Assembly (NCBI GenBank): GCA_020832585.1
Contig: JAFIEL010000009.1
Location: forward strand, 1-44,054
Length of the DNA stretch: 44,054 nt
Source of the DNA: Natronohydrobacter sp.
GTDB lineage: Bacteria; Pseudomonadota; Alphaproteobacteria; Rhodobacterales; Rhodobacteraceae
Direction of reading: 5' to 3'
Shown here: positions 33,730 to 42,219 of the stretch, one piece after another
How the letters are laid out: each line of letters begins with the position of its first letter
Position numbering within the stretch: position 1 is the first letter of the stretch
Made by a program: the position numbers and the translations under genes
The notes under the pieces: model-generated
What the model was told of the DNA's origin: nothing
What the model saw: only the letters and a program-made list of their open reading frames with translations
Databases searched by the model: none

Positions 33730-34677
33730 CACCGGATTGACCAACCCCCGCCCCTCCAGATGTGCGATGGCGTTTTCAACCGCCATCAGCCCCATTTCCT
33801 CGCGCACATCCAAAGCCGCTGTGCCCAGATGCGGCAACAGCACCACATTGTCCATCTTGCGCAGCGCCTCGGGCACTTTCGGCTCGAACTCATAGACATC
33901 CAGCCCCGCGCCGCCGATCTGGCCCGCTTGCAGGGCGGCGACAAGGGCCGCTTCATCCACCACATCGCCGCGCGCGATGTTGATCAGACGCGCATGCGGG
34001 CGCATCGCGGCCAACTCGGGCGCGCCCACCATATGCCGCGTCTCGGCCCCGCCCGGCACGGCCAGGACCACGCAATCGGAGGCGACCATCAGCTCGTTCA
34101 GACTGCCCACCTGCCGCGATGGCATGTCAAGCACCTTGGCCGAGCGGTTGTGATAGATCACCTTCATCCCCAGCCCGAAATGCGCGCGCCGCGCAATAGC
34201 CTGACCGATGCGGCCCATGCCGACAATGCCGCAGGTCTTGCCGCCCAGATGCAGGCCCAGCATCTGCGTCGGGTGCCAGCCGGTCCATTTGCCCGACCGC
34301 ACCAGCCGTTCGCCTTCGCCCGCGCGCCGCGCGGTCATCAGCATCAGCATGAGCGCAATATCGGCCGTGGCCTCGGTCACGGCACCCGGCGTGTTGGTGA
34401 CAGAGATGCCAGCGGCGCGGGCGGCGGCGACGTCGATATGGTTGTAGCCCACACCGAAATTGGCAAGCAGGCGGCAGCGGGAATCGCTCATGCCGTCGAA
34501 CACCTCGGCGCTGAACAGATCGCCCAGTGTCGGGATGACCACATCATAGAGCACCAGCGCCGCGCGCATTTCGCCCTTTTTCAGCGGCGTGTTCTGTTCG
34601 CGCACGGTCACGTTGAAATGCGCCTGCGCGCGTTCGAGCACGCGCTCGGGCATGGGGCGGGTGATGTAGAGTTCCAT
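33727..34677 (-). CDS. D-2-hydroxyacid dehydrogenase (glyoxylate/hydroxypyruvate reductase type)
   Basis: This NAD(P)H-dependent dehydrogenase has about 316 residues. The Rossmann loop is GIVGMGRIGQAIARRA. The substrate-side loop ANFGVGYNHIDV, the catalytic Arg in INIARGDVVDE, the Glu in YEFEPKVPEAL and the His in LLPHLGTA are all present. It probably reduces glyoxylate or hydroxypyruvate. The ATG at 34677 (MELYITRP) is preferred to one at 34692 that would overlap csaA. csaA lies directly upstream on the same strand, 11 bases away. Confidence 0.9.
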   Translation of the reverse strand: MELYITRPMPERVLERAQAHFNVTVREQNTPLKKGEMRAALVLYDVVIPTLGDLFSAEVFDGMSDSRCRLLANFGVGYNHIDVAAARAAGISVTNTPGAVTEATADIALMLMLMTARRAGEGERLVRSGKWTGWHPTQMLGLHLGGKTCGIVGMGRIGQAIARRAHFGLGMKVIYHNRSAKVLDMPSRQVGSLNELMVASDCVVLAVPGGAETRHMVGAPELAAMRPHARLINIARGDVVDEAALVAALQAGQIGGAGLDVYEFEPKVPEALRKMDNVVLLPHLGTAALDVREEMGLMAVENAIAHLEGRGLVNPV

Positions 34678-34688
34678 CTGCGTCTCCG

Positions 34689-35027
34689 TCAATGCATCCG
34701 CGCGCCCAAGGGCACGTCATGGTCGGGGGCCAGCAGCGAAATGCGGCCCTGATCGTCGGACGCGCCCAGCACCAGCACTTCGGACATGAACGGCCCGATC
34801 TGGCGGGGCGGGAAATTCACCACCGCCATGACCTGCCGCCCGATCAGCGCGTCGGGCGTATAGAGCGTGGTGATCTGGGCCGAGGATTTCTTCTCGCCGA
34901 TCTCTGGCCCGAAATCGATCCAGAGCTTGATTGCGGGTTTGCGGGCTTCGGGGAAGGGTTCGGCGCGGGTGACGCGGCCTGCGCGGATGTCCACTTTCAG
35001 GAAATCGTCAAAGCTGATCGTGCTCAT
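34689..35027 (-). CDS. csaA: tRNA-binding domain protein CsaA
   Basis: This 112-residue homodimeric OB-fold protein resembles the anticodon-arm-binding EMAP/Trbp111 domain and B. subtilis CsaA, which has export-chaperone activity. Typical stretches are FLKVDIRAGRVTRAEPFPEA, RKPAIKLWIDFGPEIGEKKS and VVNFPPRQIGPFMSEVLVLG. The start overlaps the proC stop (ATGA), so the two genes are translationally coupled. It is complete. Confidence 0.93.
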   Translation of the reverse strand: MSTISFDDFLKVDIRAGRVTRAEPFPEARKPAIKLWIDFGPEIGEKKSSAQITTLYTPDALIGRQVMAVVNFPPRQIGPFMSEVLVLGASDDQGRISLLAPDHDVPLGARMH

Positions 35028-35827
35028 GCCGACAGTTCCTTCGAGCGGTCGGTCGCGGCCTTGATCGCGCGGACCATCAGGGGGGGCAGTTCCGGCATCA
35101 GCACATCAAGGGCGGCGGCGGTTGTGCCCTTGGGGCTGGTGACGTTGATGCGCAACTGTTCTGCGCTCTCTCTCGATCCGGCGGCAAGCTGTCCGGCACC
35201 GATCACAGTCGCACGGGCGAGTTGCATCGCCAGGTCCGGGGCAAGGCCCTGTGCCTCGCCAGCCTGTGCCATCGCCTCGATCATGTGGAACACATAGGCG
35301 GGGCCAGAGCCGGACAGTCCGGTGACGGCATCCATTTGCGCCTCGTCCTGAAGCCGGACGGTCTGGCCGACAGCGGCGAGCAGGGCTTCCGCCAGTGCCA
35401 TCTGCTCCTCCGAGACATGCGCATTGCCGATCAGCGCGCTGATGCCCGCGCCCACTGCCGCGGGCGTGTTGGGCATGGCGCGGATGATGGGGGTGTCGGC
35501 GCCAAGGGCTTCGGAAAACCGCGCCATGGTGGTGCCTGCGGCGATCGAGATGAACAGCGTCGCGCCATTGCCCAGAGCCTGCAGCGCGGGCAGGGCGTCG
35601 CCCATCATCTGCGGCTTGACCGCGACAATCGCCACAGCAGGCGCAGGGGGCAGATCCGTGTTCAGGTGAACGCCTGTGCCGCGCAGCCAGTCCGAGGGGT
35701 TGGGGTCGATCACATGCACGCTGGATGCAGGCACGCCCCGCGCAAGCCAGCCTGCCAGCATGGCAGAGCCCATCTTGCCGCACCCAAGAAGGACCATGCC
35801 GCCCTGGGCAATCCTGTCGAAATCCAT
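35024..35827 (-). CDS. proC: Pyrroline-5-carboxylate reductase
   Basis: This 267-residue NAD(P)H enzyme catalyses the last step of proline synthesis. The dinucleotide loop is VLLGCGKMGSAMLAGWL, followed by IRAMPNTPAAVGAG and the substrate-binding GLSGSGPAYVF segment. The C-terminal dimer helices are present, including LRINVTSPKGTTAAAL. It lies between a YbjN gene upstream and csaA, with which it overlaps by four bases. The 71 bases before it contain no special feature. Confidence 0.95.
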   Translation of the reverse strand: MDFDRIAQGGMVLLGCGKMGSAMLAGWLARGVPASSVHVIDPNPSDWLRGTGVHLNTDLPPAPAVAIVAVKPQMMGDALPALQALGNGATLFISIAAGTTMARFSEALGADTPIIRAMPNTPAAVGAGISALIGNAHVSEEQMALAEALLAAVGQTVRLQDEAQMDAVTGLSGSGPAYVFHMIEAMAQAGEAQGLAPDLAMQLARATVIGAGQLAAGSRESAEQLRINVTSPKGTTAAALDVLMPELPPLMVRAIKAATDRSKELSA

Positions 35828-35898
35828 GCCATAGCCCCCGTGTTGTTCTTCACCCTTTGATGCGCGCGGCGCGCGCGAGGGTCAAGAGGGGGCGCGGA

Positions 35899-36402
35899 TC
35901 ATGCGCGACCAACCGCCTCGGCCAGAGCCATGCGAAGCGCGTCTTCGGGGCTGTGATCGGCCCAGGCGACAAGCTGGAAGGCCGGGTAGAAGCGTTCTGC
36001 CGCCATGATCGCGCTGCGGATCATGCGCTCGATCTGGTCGATCCCGGCGGGCTGGTCTTCGCTGAGAAGAAGCCCGTAGCGCCAGACCATCAGGCGCTGG
36101 CTGTCCCAGAAGCTGAAGCCCCCGGACCAGACCATGTCATTGGCCCGGTTCAGCGTTTCATAAAGCGCAGGCATCGCCCCTTCGGGTGGGTCCATCTCAA
36201 AGGTGCAGACCAGACGCAGCATGTTTTCGTAAGGGTCCAGTGCGAGTGTGACCGAATAGGTGCGCCATTGCCCCTCGACGGCCATGGCGATCTGATCCTC
36301 GTTCATGCGGTCGAAATCCCAGGCGTGATGTTCGGCCAGGGTTTCCACCATATCGATCGGGTGCAGGCTGTCGGAGGAAAGATAGAACTCTGCTGCTGAC
36401 AT
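35899..36402 (-). CDS. YbjN-domain protein
   Basis: This 167-residue cytoplasmic protein from the ATG at 36402 has an AGAGGCGG site upstream. The YbjN fold (type III secretion-chaperone-like) is suggested by the SLHPIDMVETLAEHHAWDFD start, the RTYSVTLALDPYENMLRLVC strands and the ALYETLNRANDMVWSGGF helix. Its role is unclear; in E. coli YbjN affects motility and stress. It is upstream of proC on the same strand and probably co-transcribed. The 252-base gap upstream shows only a short AT-rich stretch and the possible small ORF after imuA. Confidence 0.85.
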   Translation of the reverse strand: MSAAEFYLSSDSLHPIDMVETLAEHHAWDFDRMNEDQIAMAVEGQWRTYSVTLALDPYENMLRLVCTFEMDPPEGAMPALYETLNRANDMVWSGGFSFWDSQRLMVWRYGLLLSEDQPAGIDQIERMIRSAIMAAERFYPAFQLVAWADHSPEDALRMALAEAVGRA

Positions 36403-36654
36403 ATCCGCCTCTTTGCGTTGCCTGTGCCTTGATCCCCAAGACACAGAGGATGACCGCTTTTATGGTGCGCCCCTTGCTGTGCGCTTACTAGATATGGTGT
36501 GGTCAAACAATGCGCCTGTAAAGGGAAAATTTACGGCCCCTGCAGAAAACTGGGGATAACTGCGCTTGTATGCCGTGGTCGTGGTCTGCTGGCCTGTCCG
36601 GGTGCCGTGGCGCGGGTCGGTCCGTGCGACAGCGTTGCGCGGGACGATTCCGTT

Positions 36655-37320
36655 TCAGCCATGCTGCGAATCCCCCTTGTGGCGCAGTGGGTGCGCGCAC
36701 AGCCTGTCAGGGCGGTCGCCCGAGACCTGCCAGCAACCGGGCGGGGCCATGCGGGCGCGCAACCGGTCCAGCCGCCACTGGGGTTGCACGGGGTTGTGGC
36801 GCGGCGGGTCCGGGGCCGGGCAGGGGGTCAGGCGCCAGCGGCTTTCCACCCCCGCCGCACCGCCATCGCCCGGTGTCAGGACCAGTCCGAGCAGGCCTGC
36901 CGCGCGTGATGTGCTGCGGCGGCGGGCCAGACCTGTCTCGGCGGCCAGATGCAACCGGCGCAGGGGCGTCAGCGCCGGGGGCGTGGCCAGTTCCGCAACC
37001 ACAAGCTCGACCGCGCCCGAGCGCAACGCCTCTTCCGCGCAGGCCAGGGCCTCTGGTTCGCGCGCGGCGTTCAGGGTGATCAGCCGTTCGGGATTGCCCC
37101 AGTCATTCAGGCCCAGCGGGTTCAACCGGTCACGGTTCCAGCGCGGGCGAATCCACAGCACTGGCCCGGTCGTGGCCGCCAGCATCCAGACCGCCAGCAT
37201 GCGCCGCGCGGGGCCGCAGAATTCATGCGCCCGGCCCGGTTGCAACTGCAAGATCGCGCCCAGCGGCTGCGGGGCGTTGATCGCGGGGGTATCGGTCAGG
37301 GGCGGGGCTATCAGGGTCAT
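36655..37320 (-). CDS. imuA: ImuA-like SOS mutagenesis protein
   Basis: This 221-residue RecA/SulA-like protein without a Walker motif resembles the ImuA partners of ImuB and DnaE2 in translesion synthesis. Relevant stretches are EFCGPARRMLAVWMLAATTG, LNPLGLNDWGNPERLI, ALRSGAVELVVAEL and LGLVLTPGDGGAAGVESRW. An exact SOS box lies 9 bases before its ATG. imuB and dnaE2, which normally follow in one operon, are absent; only a 43-codon frame overlaps its 3' end. It may act with an ImuB encoded elsewhere or be a remnant. Confidence 0.75.
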   Translation of the reverse strand: MTLIAPPLTDTPAINAPQPLGAILQLQPGRAHEFCGPARRMLAVWMLAATTGPVLWIRPRWNRDRLNPLGLNDWGNPERLITLNAAREPEALACAEEALRSGAVELVVAELATPPALTPLRRLHLAAETGLARRRSTSRAAGLLGLVLTPGDGGAAGVESRWRLTPCPAPDPPRHNPVQPQWRLDRLRARMAPPGCWQVSGDRPDRLCAHPLRHKGDSQHG

Positions 37321-37329
37321 ATGTCAAAT

Positions 37330-37344
37330 GTTCCACATTTGTTC
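37330..37344. promoter_or_regulatory. SOS box (LexA site) upstream of imuA
   Basis: GTTC-CACATTT-GTTC is an exact match to the alphaproteobacterial LexA site GTTC-N7-GTTC. It lies 9 bases upstream of the imuA ATG, an expected position for an SOS-controlled gene. It also lies upstream of the divergent I78 inhibitor gene (130 bases), which is a less likely target. Confidence 0.85.
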
Positions 37345-37473
37345 ACTTATGGCAAGCCCTCGCGTGCCGGGTCCTGGGGGCGCGCAAAACCAAGTGCAGC
37401 CAGCGGCAGGCTTTGCTATGGTTCGCAGGACTTGCGCGCTGATAGCGCGCCCCAGACGGAAAGGACCGGTTCC

Positions 37474-37761
37474 ATGCGTGCCATGATGATTGCGGCAACT
37501 CTGCTTGCCCTGACGGCCTGTCAGGCCCAGACGCCCGAGGAGGACACCATGCCCGAGGCAAACCCCACGCCCGAGACCTGTATCGCCGACCAGCTGCAGC
37601 ACCATGTCGGCCAGCCATTGTCGCGTCTGCCGCTGCACACTCTGCCAGAGCCTGTGCGCGTGATTGCACCGATGTCGCCTGTGACGATGGATTACCGGCT
37701 GGAGCGGCTGAATATCGAGCATGACGGCAAGCAGATCATCACGCGGATCTATTGCGGTTGA
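37474..37761 (+). CDS. I78-family peptidase-inhibitor lipoprotein
   Basis: This 95-residue protein has a lipoprotein signal peptide with lipobox LTAC (Cys near residue 16), so it should be lipid-anchored in the envelope. The I78 inhibitor core is visible: CIADQLQHHVGQPLS, VRVIAPMSPVTMDYRLERLN and a final IYCG. The two core Cys likely form a disulfide. I78 proteins inhibit serine proteases. AAGGAC precedes the ATG at 37474. It is divergent from imuA. Confidence 0.88.
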   Translation: MRAMMIAATLLALTACQAQTPEEDTMPEANPTPETCIADQLQHHVGQPLSRLPLHTLPEPVRVIAPMSPVTMDYRLERLNIEHDGKQIITRIYCG

Positions 37762-37829
37762 AAATACGGGGTTTTCTTGCGCGCAAAACAGGTTAGGTTG
37801 CGGCTCGAAATGATCTCCAGAGGCGAAAG

Positions 37830-38870
37830 ATGAAGAAACGCACGCTCGGCCAGTCGGATCTGGTGGTCTCGGACTATTGTCTGGGCACGATGACTTATGG
37901 CACCCAGACGGATCAGGCCGACGCCCATCGCCAGCTTGACATGGCGCTTGATGCCGGGGTGAATTTCCTTGATGCGGCAGAGATGTATCCGGTCAATCCG
38001 GTGCGGCTGGAAACGGCGGGCCGCACCGAAGAGATCATCGGGAACTGGATCGCGGCGCGCAAGCCGCAAGGGCTGGTGGTCGCGACCAAGATCACTGGCG
38101 CGGGGTCCAATGCGGTGAAGGATGGCGCGCCCATCACAGCGGCGCGGATGCGTGCGGCGGTCGAGGGGTCGCTGCGGCGGTTGCAGGTCGAGTGCATCGA
38201 CATCTATCAGTTGCACTGGCCCAATCGCGGCTCTTATCACTTTCGCAAAAGCTGGAGTTTCGATCCCTCTCGTCAGAACCGCGCCGTGACATTGGCGCAT
38301 ATGCGCGAAATCCTGACCTGCGCGGATGAACTGATCGCAGAGGGCAAGATCCGCCATATCGCGCTGTCGAATGAAAGCGCCTGGGGGTTGGCGAACTGGC
38401 TGCATCTGGCCCAAAGCGAGGGACTGCCGCGCGTCCTGACAGTGCAGAATGAATATTCGATGCTGTGCCGGACATTCGATCTGGATCTGGCCGAAGCCTG
38501 CTGGAACGAAAACGTGCCGCTGCTGGCCTTCTCGCCTTTGGCGGCAGGTCTTTTGACGGGCAAATATGCGGGCAATGTCACGCCGGACGGGTCGCGCCGG
38601 GAACTGAACCCGGATCTGGGCGGGCGCATCACCGGGCGCGTGTTCGAGGCGGTCTCGGGCTATCTGGCGATTGCGCATGAATTCGGCATTGATCCGGTGC
38701 ATATGGCCGTGCAATGGACGCTGACGCGCCCTGCGCCGACGCTGCCGATCATCGGGGCCACCACATCGGCGCAACTGGCGCATCTGCTCAAGGGGGCAGA
38801 GGTCGTGATCTCGCCAGAACTCCGGTCTGCCATCGACCAGATGAACCGTGCCATGCCGATGGTCTATTGA
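37830..38870 (+). CDS. Aldo/keto reductase, Tas-like
   Basis: This 346-residue NADPH-dependent TIM-barrel reductase has the catalytic tetrad visible as Asp and Tyr in FLDAAEMYP, Lys in VVATKITG and His in YQLHWPNR. The C-terminal nucleotide region PIIGATTSAQLAHLLKG follows. The inserted GAGSNAVKDGAPIT and RGSYHFRKSW stretches resemble E. coli Tas. The substrate is unknown. It starts 68 bases after the I78 gene, and a HAD phosphatase follows after 28 bases in the same direction, so these two may be co-transcribed. Confidence 0.92.
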   Translation: MKKRTLGQSDLVVSDYCLGTMTYGTQTDQADAHRQLDMALDAGVNFLDAAEMYPVNPVRLETAGRTEEIIGNWIAARKPQGLVVATKITGAGSNAVKDGAPITAARMRAAVEGSLRRLQVECIDIYQLHWPNRGSYHFRKSWSFDPSRQNRAVTLAHMREILTCADELIAEGKIRHIALSNESAWGLANWLHLAQSEGLPRVLTVQNEYSMLCRTFDLDLAEACWNENVPLLAFSPLAAGLLTGKYAGNVTPDGSRRELNPDLGGRITGRVFEAVSGYLAIAHEFGIDPVHMAVQWTLTRPAPTLPIIGATTSAQLAHLLKGAEVVISPELRSAIDQMNRAMPMVY

Positions 38871-38898
38871 TCCTGCCTTGCCAGATGTGAGAGCCATC

Positions 38899-39600
38899 AT
38901 GCCCTTTGACGCGATTGACGCTGTGCTGTTTGACAAGGACGGCACGCTGTTTGACTTCTCGGCCAGCTGGTCCGGCTGGGCCGGGCGGTTGCTGAGTGAT
39001 CTGGCCCCAGAGGATGCCGCCCGTCAGACAGTGCTGGCACATGCGCTGCAATTCGATCTGGCGACGGGCCAGTTCAATCCGGCCTCGCCAGTGATTGCCG
39101 GCACGCTGGAGGAATCCGCCGAGCTGCTTTTGCCGCATCTGCCACATATGCCGCGCGCGCGCCTGATCGAGATGCTGCTGGGCACCGCCGCCGAGGCCGA
39201 GATGATCCCGCCGGTGCCGCTTGCGCCGCTCCTGGCAGCGCTGGCCGGGCAGGGGCTGGTCCTGGGTGTGGCCACAAATGATGGCGAAGCCCCGGCCCTG
39301 GCGCATCTGACCCGCGCGGGCATCCGCGCCTGTTTCGCCGAAGTGCTAGGCTATGACAGTGGCTATACGCCCAAACCTGCGCCCGACATGCTGCTGGGTT
39401 TTGCCGCGCGCACCGGCATTGCGCCTGCGCGGGTGGTGATGGTGGGTGACAGCACGCATGATCTGGTCGCGGGGCGTGCGGCGGGGATGGCCACTGTGGG
39501 GGTGCTGACGGGCCTTGCCGATCGCGCGACCCTTGCGCCCTATGCCGATGCGGTTTTGCCCGATATCAGCCATCTGCCCGCGCTTCTGGCGCGAAGCTGA
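38899..39600 (+). CDS. HAD-superfamily hydrolase (phosphoglycolate-phosphatase-like)
   Basis: This 233-residue phosphatase has motif I FDKDGTLFDFS (the Asp nucleophile, with Lys replacing the usual Leu between the two Asp), motif II GVATNDGEAPA, motif III KPAPDML and motif IV MVGDSTHDLVAG. The cap domain is alpha-helical (about residues 18-90). The DKDGTL variant is common in a subset of Gph-like enzymes. The substrate is unknown. The ATG at 38899 begins MPFDAIDAVLFDK, and there is no strong ribosome binding site. It converges with dtd. Confidence 0.88.
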   Translation: MPFDAIDAVLFDKDGTLFDFSASWSGWAGRLLSDLAPEDAARQTVLAHALQFDLATGQFNPASPVIAGTLEESAELLLPHLPHMPRARLIEMLLGTAAEAEMIPPVPLAPLLAALAGQGLVLGVATNDGEAPALAHLTRAGIRACFAEVLGYDSGYTPKPAPDMLLGFAARTGIAPARVVMVGDSTHDLVAGRAAGMATVGVLTGLADRATLAPYADAVLPDISHLPALLARS

Positions 39601-39630
39601 ACTGCCCCCGTTTTTCGCCTCCGATCTGGC

Positions 39631-40074
39631 TCAGGCGGCTGTATCGAGCCAGATCGTCACAGGCCCGTCATTGACCAGATGCACGGCCATATCTGCGCCG
39701 AATTGCCCGGTTTCGACCGCCACACCCAAGCCGCGCAGGCTTTGGGCAAAATGCTGATACAGCCGCTCGCCAAGTTCAGGCGCTGCTGCCGTCGAAAACC
39801 CCGGTCGGTTGCCGCTGCGCGTATCTGCCGCCAAGGTGAACTGGCTGACCACCAGTGCCGCGCCGCCGGTGTCTTTCAGCGCAAGGTTCATCTTGCCTGC
39901 CGCATCGCGGAAAATCCGCAGCTTGTGGATCTTGGCGGCCAGCGCTGCGGCCTCGGTCTCGGTATCACCCTGCATGGCGCAGACAAGGATCAGCAGACCC
40001 GGCCCGCAGCGCCCGATGATCTCGCCTGCGACTTCGACGCGCGCCTCTGTCACGCGCTGCACGAGCGCGCGCAT
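39631..40074 (-). CDS. dtd: D-aminoacyl-tRNA deacylase
   Basis: This 147-residue enzyme removes D-amino acids and Gly mischarged on tRNA. Family motifs are the start [33 protein letters not shown] and the cross-subunit [12 protein letters not shown] (Gly-Pro motif). Its ATG overlaps the stop of the upstream sugar kinase by one base, so the genes are coupled. It is complete and of normal size. Confidence 0.95.
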   Translation of the reverse strand: MRALVQRVTEARVEVAGEIIGRCGPGLLILVCAMQGDTETEAAALAAKIHKLRIFRDAAGKMNLALKDTGGAALVVSQFTLAADTRSGNRPGFSTAAAPELGERLYQHFAQSLRGLGVAVETGQFGADMAVHLVNDGPVTIWLDTAA

Positions 40075-40991
40075 CAGATCTCGCGCGCCCAGGGCGGGTT
40101 CGCGCCTGCGCGCGACACTGTAACCGCCGCCGCCCGTGCACCAAGCGCAAGCGCGTCATGCAACCGATCCGCGCTGATTGCAGCAATGCCCGGTTTGCTC
40201 AGGCCACCCGCCTTTGACAGCCCCGCCAGAAAGCCCGCATTGAACGTATCGCCTGCACCGACGGTATCGACGACCTCTACCGGGCTTGCCTGCGCATGGG
40301 TTTCGCCAAGTGCCGTGAACGCGCGCGCGCCTTTCGCGCCCTCGGTGATGATCACGATTTTCGGCCCTTGCGCCTGCACTGCGCGCGCCAGCGCTGCGAC
40401 ATCGCCCGCGCCCATCAGCCAATGCAGATCCTCATCCGAGAGTTTCACGATATCGGCCTGCGCGATCATCGCGCTCAGGCGCGCGCGATAGGCGGCCTCA
40501 TCGCGGATGAAACCGGGGCGGATATTCGGGTCCAGCATCACCACCCGGTCGCCCGCCAGCGCACAAAGCGCCTGAAAGGCCGCGCCACAGGGATCCCCCA
40601 CGAGCGAAATACCGCCAAAGAACAGCGCGGTCACACCCGCAGGCAAATCGGGCAGTTCCGCCTCGGTCAGATCGCGCAGTGCCGTGCCCCGGTCATAAAA
40701 CGCATAGCGCGCCTGACCGTTGATCAATGTCACGAAGGCCAGCGTGCAGGGCCGGTCCACCGCAGGCGACAGGCTGTGATCCACGCCTGATGCCTCCAGC
40801 GCCGCGCGCAGTTGCGCGCCGAACAGGTCATCAGACAGCGGGCAGAAGAACCCAACCGCGCGCCCCAACCGCCCCAGCGCAATCGCGGTGTTGAACACGG
40901 CCCCGCCCGGATAGGGCGCGAAACACGCCTCGCCCGCGCCACTTTCGCGCGGCAGCATGTCGATCAGTGCCTCGCCTGCGCACAGGATCAT
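40074..40991 (-). CDS. PfkB-family sugar kinase (fructokinase-like)
   Basis: This 305-residue carbohydrate kinase starts [20 protein letters not shown], with the first PfkB signature [15 protein letters not shown] at about residues 29-43 and the catalytic C-terminal signature [16 protein letters not shown]. Fructose is the likeliest substrate by resemblance, but related ketoses or nucleosides are possible. It is the first gene of a coupled pair with dtd and 12 bases downstream of the zinc-ribbon protein gene, so the minus-strand run may be one transcript. Confidence 0.9.
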   Translation of the reverse strand: MILCAGEALIDMLPRESGAGEACFAPYPGGAVFNTAIALGRLGRAVGFFCPLSDDLFGAQLRAALEASGVDHSLSPAVDRPCTLAFVTLINGQARYAFYDRGTALRDLTEAELPDLPAGVTALFFGGISLVGDPCGAAFQALCALAGDRVVMLDPNIRPGFIRDEAAYRARLSAMIAQADIVKLSDEDLHWLMGAGDVAALARAVQAQGPKIVIITEGAKGARAFTALGETHAQASPVEVVDTVGAGDTFNAGFLAGLSKAGGLSKPGIAAISADRLHDALALGARAAAVTVSRAGANPPWAREI

Positions 40992-41003
40992 GGCGCTCTC
41001 CTT

Positions 41004-42095
41004 CTAGAATCCACCCATTTCCGCGACATAAAATGCGAGAACCAGAAATGCTAGCGCAAACACGACTGCGCCCGCGATCTTCCAGACCGACCAGGGCCGC
41101 TCGCCCTGCACCCGTCCGGTCTGGCCATTGACGATAAAACGGTAACTCTTGCCCCGGTAGCGATAGGCCGCCATCCAGATCGGCAACAGCAGGTGCTTGA
41201 AGCGCTCATCGCTGTAATCGGTGTTCACCGAGGTGATGCGTTGTTCATCCCCGCCAATGTCGCGGCAGATATCGGCGCGGATCTGTTCGTCCATGATCTG
41301 TTTCGCCCCGTCGAACCCTTCCGGCAGGCCAACGGTATACCCCTCGGCCCGAAATCCCGACAGGTAATCCGCGCTGTAGGGTTGCAGGTCTGCCAGTGTC
41401 CATGGTTCCAGCCTGCGCGCATTGGCACGCGGCAGCGATTGCGAGGCGATCACCAGCAGGTCCAGAAACTGCCGCTGCACCCGCCCAGAGGCGGGCGACC
41501 AGCGCGTGCGTCGCTCGCGCCGCGCATCCTTGCCCGATCCGACGGTGACATAATAATGCGTGCCGCGCTGGCCCACATAGCGCGAGCGCGTGGCCACGTC
41601 GAACGCCCAATAGGGCACATAAAGCCCGTTCAGCTTGCCCGTGCTGCGCGCATATTTCGCCAAGGTGCCGGGGGCGAACCACAGCCCTTTCAACCATTTG
41701 CCCATCCGCTCATGCGCCTCGCGCTCGGACAGGCGAAAGGGCAGGATCGCCTGCGGCTTGATATGGCGATGCGTGCCGGTATCCGTGACGACCGGCGAGG
41801 CGCAGAACGGACATTCCGCCGAATGGATATGCGCCTCGAACTGCACTTCGGCCCCGCAAGTGTCGCAATGCACGACACGGGTTTCCTCGAATTCGTCCGG
41901 GGGCAGGGTCTGGGCCACTGCCTCGTGATAATCGAGCGATTGCAATGCGGTGACGCGGGTGGCGTCATCCATCTGCGGGATGGGCTGCTCATGGCCGCAA
42001 TATTCGCAGGACAGCCGCGCCTGTCCCGGTTCAAACCGCAGCGAGGCGCCGCATTGGGCGCAGGGGAAGCGGTGTTCCAACTGTGTCGTGGCCAT
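41004..42095 (-). CDS. Zinc-ribbon membrane protein, SPFH-associated
   Basis: This 363-residue protein has two N-terminal zinc ribbons: FPCAQCGASLRF with CEYCGHEQ (about residues 10-35) and HCDTCGAEVQFE with CPFCASPV (about 76-98). A conserved middle part (LNGLYVPYWAFDVATRSRY) follows, then one C-terminal membrane helix (about 338-358). Automatic annotation often gives such proteins helicase-like names because of the zinc ribbon; no helicase motif is present. It lies downstream of the SPFH gene, with which it probably works at the membrane. The function is unknown. Confidence 0.82.
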   Translation of the reverse strand: MATTQLEHRFPCAQCGASLRFEPGQARLSCEYCGHEQPIPQMDDATRVTALQSLDYHEAVAQTLPPDEFEETRVVHCDTCGAEVQFEAHIHSAECPFCASPVVTDTGTHRHIKPQAILPFRLSEREAHERMGKWLKGLWFAPGTLAKYARSTGKLNGLYVPYWAFDVATRSRYVGQRGTHYYVTVGSGKDARRERRTRWSPASGRVQRQFLDLLVIASQSLPRANARRLEPWTLADLQPYSADYLSGFRAEGYTVGLPEGFDGAKQIMDEQIRADICRDIGGDEQRITSVNTDYSDERFKHLLLPIWMAAYRYRGKSYRFIVNGQTGRVQGERPWSVWKIAGAVVFALAFLVLAFYVAEMGGF

Positions 42096-42153
42096 GCCCT
42101 GTCCTGAACAATCGGGCCGTGTTCCGGCCTCTGTCTCATCTTGCGACTGGCAG

Positions 42154-42176
42154 TTTCATCTTGCCAAAAATACTCA
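42154..42176 (-). repeat. gene-end repeat, family 1 (copy 3)
   Basis: On the minus strand GAGTATTTTTGGCAAGATGAAA matches the element at 26835-26866. It lies 44 bases after the SPFH gene stop, again in the direction of that gene. A second, shorter CAAGATGAG follows it. Confidence 0.6.
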
Positions 42177-42219
42177 AAACCGACGCCCGCGCCCCACGCG
42201 CGCCGGTAGCGCAGGTGCG

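Noticed and set aside
41004-42095. Helicase or primosomal-protein function for the zinc-ribbon protein
   Set aside because: No helicase motif is present. Zinc ribbons alone do not support that label, and a C-terminal membrane helix argues against it.
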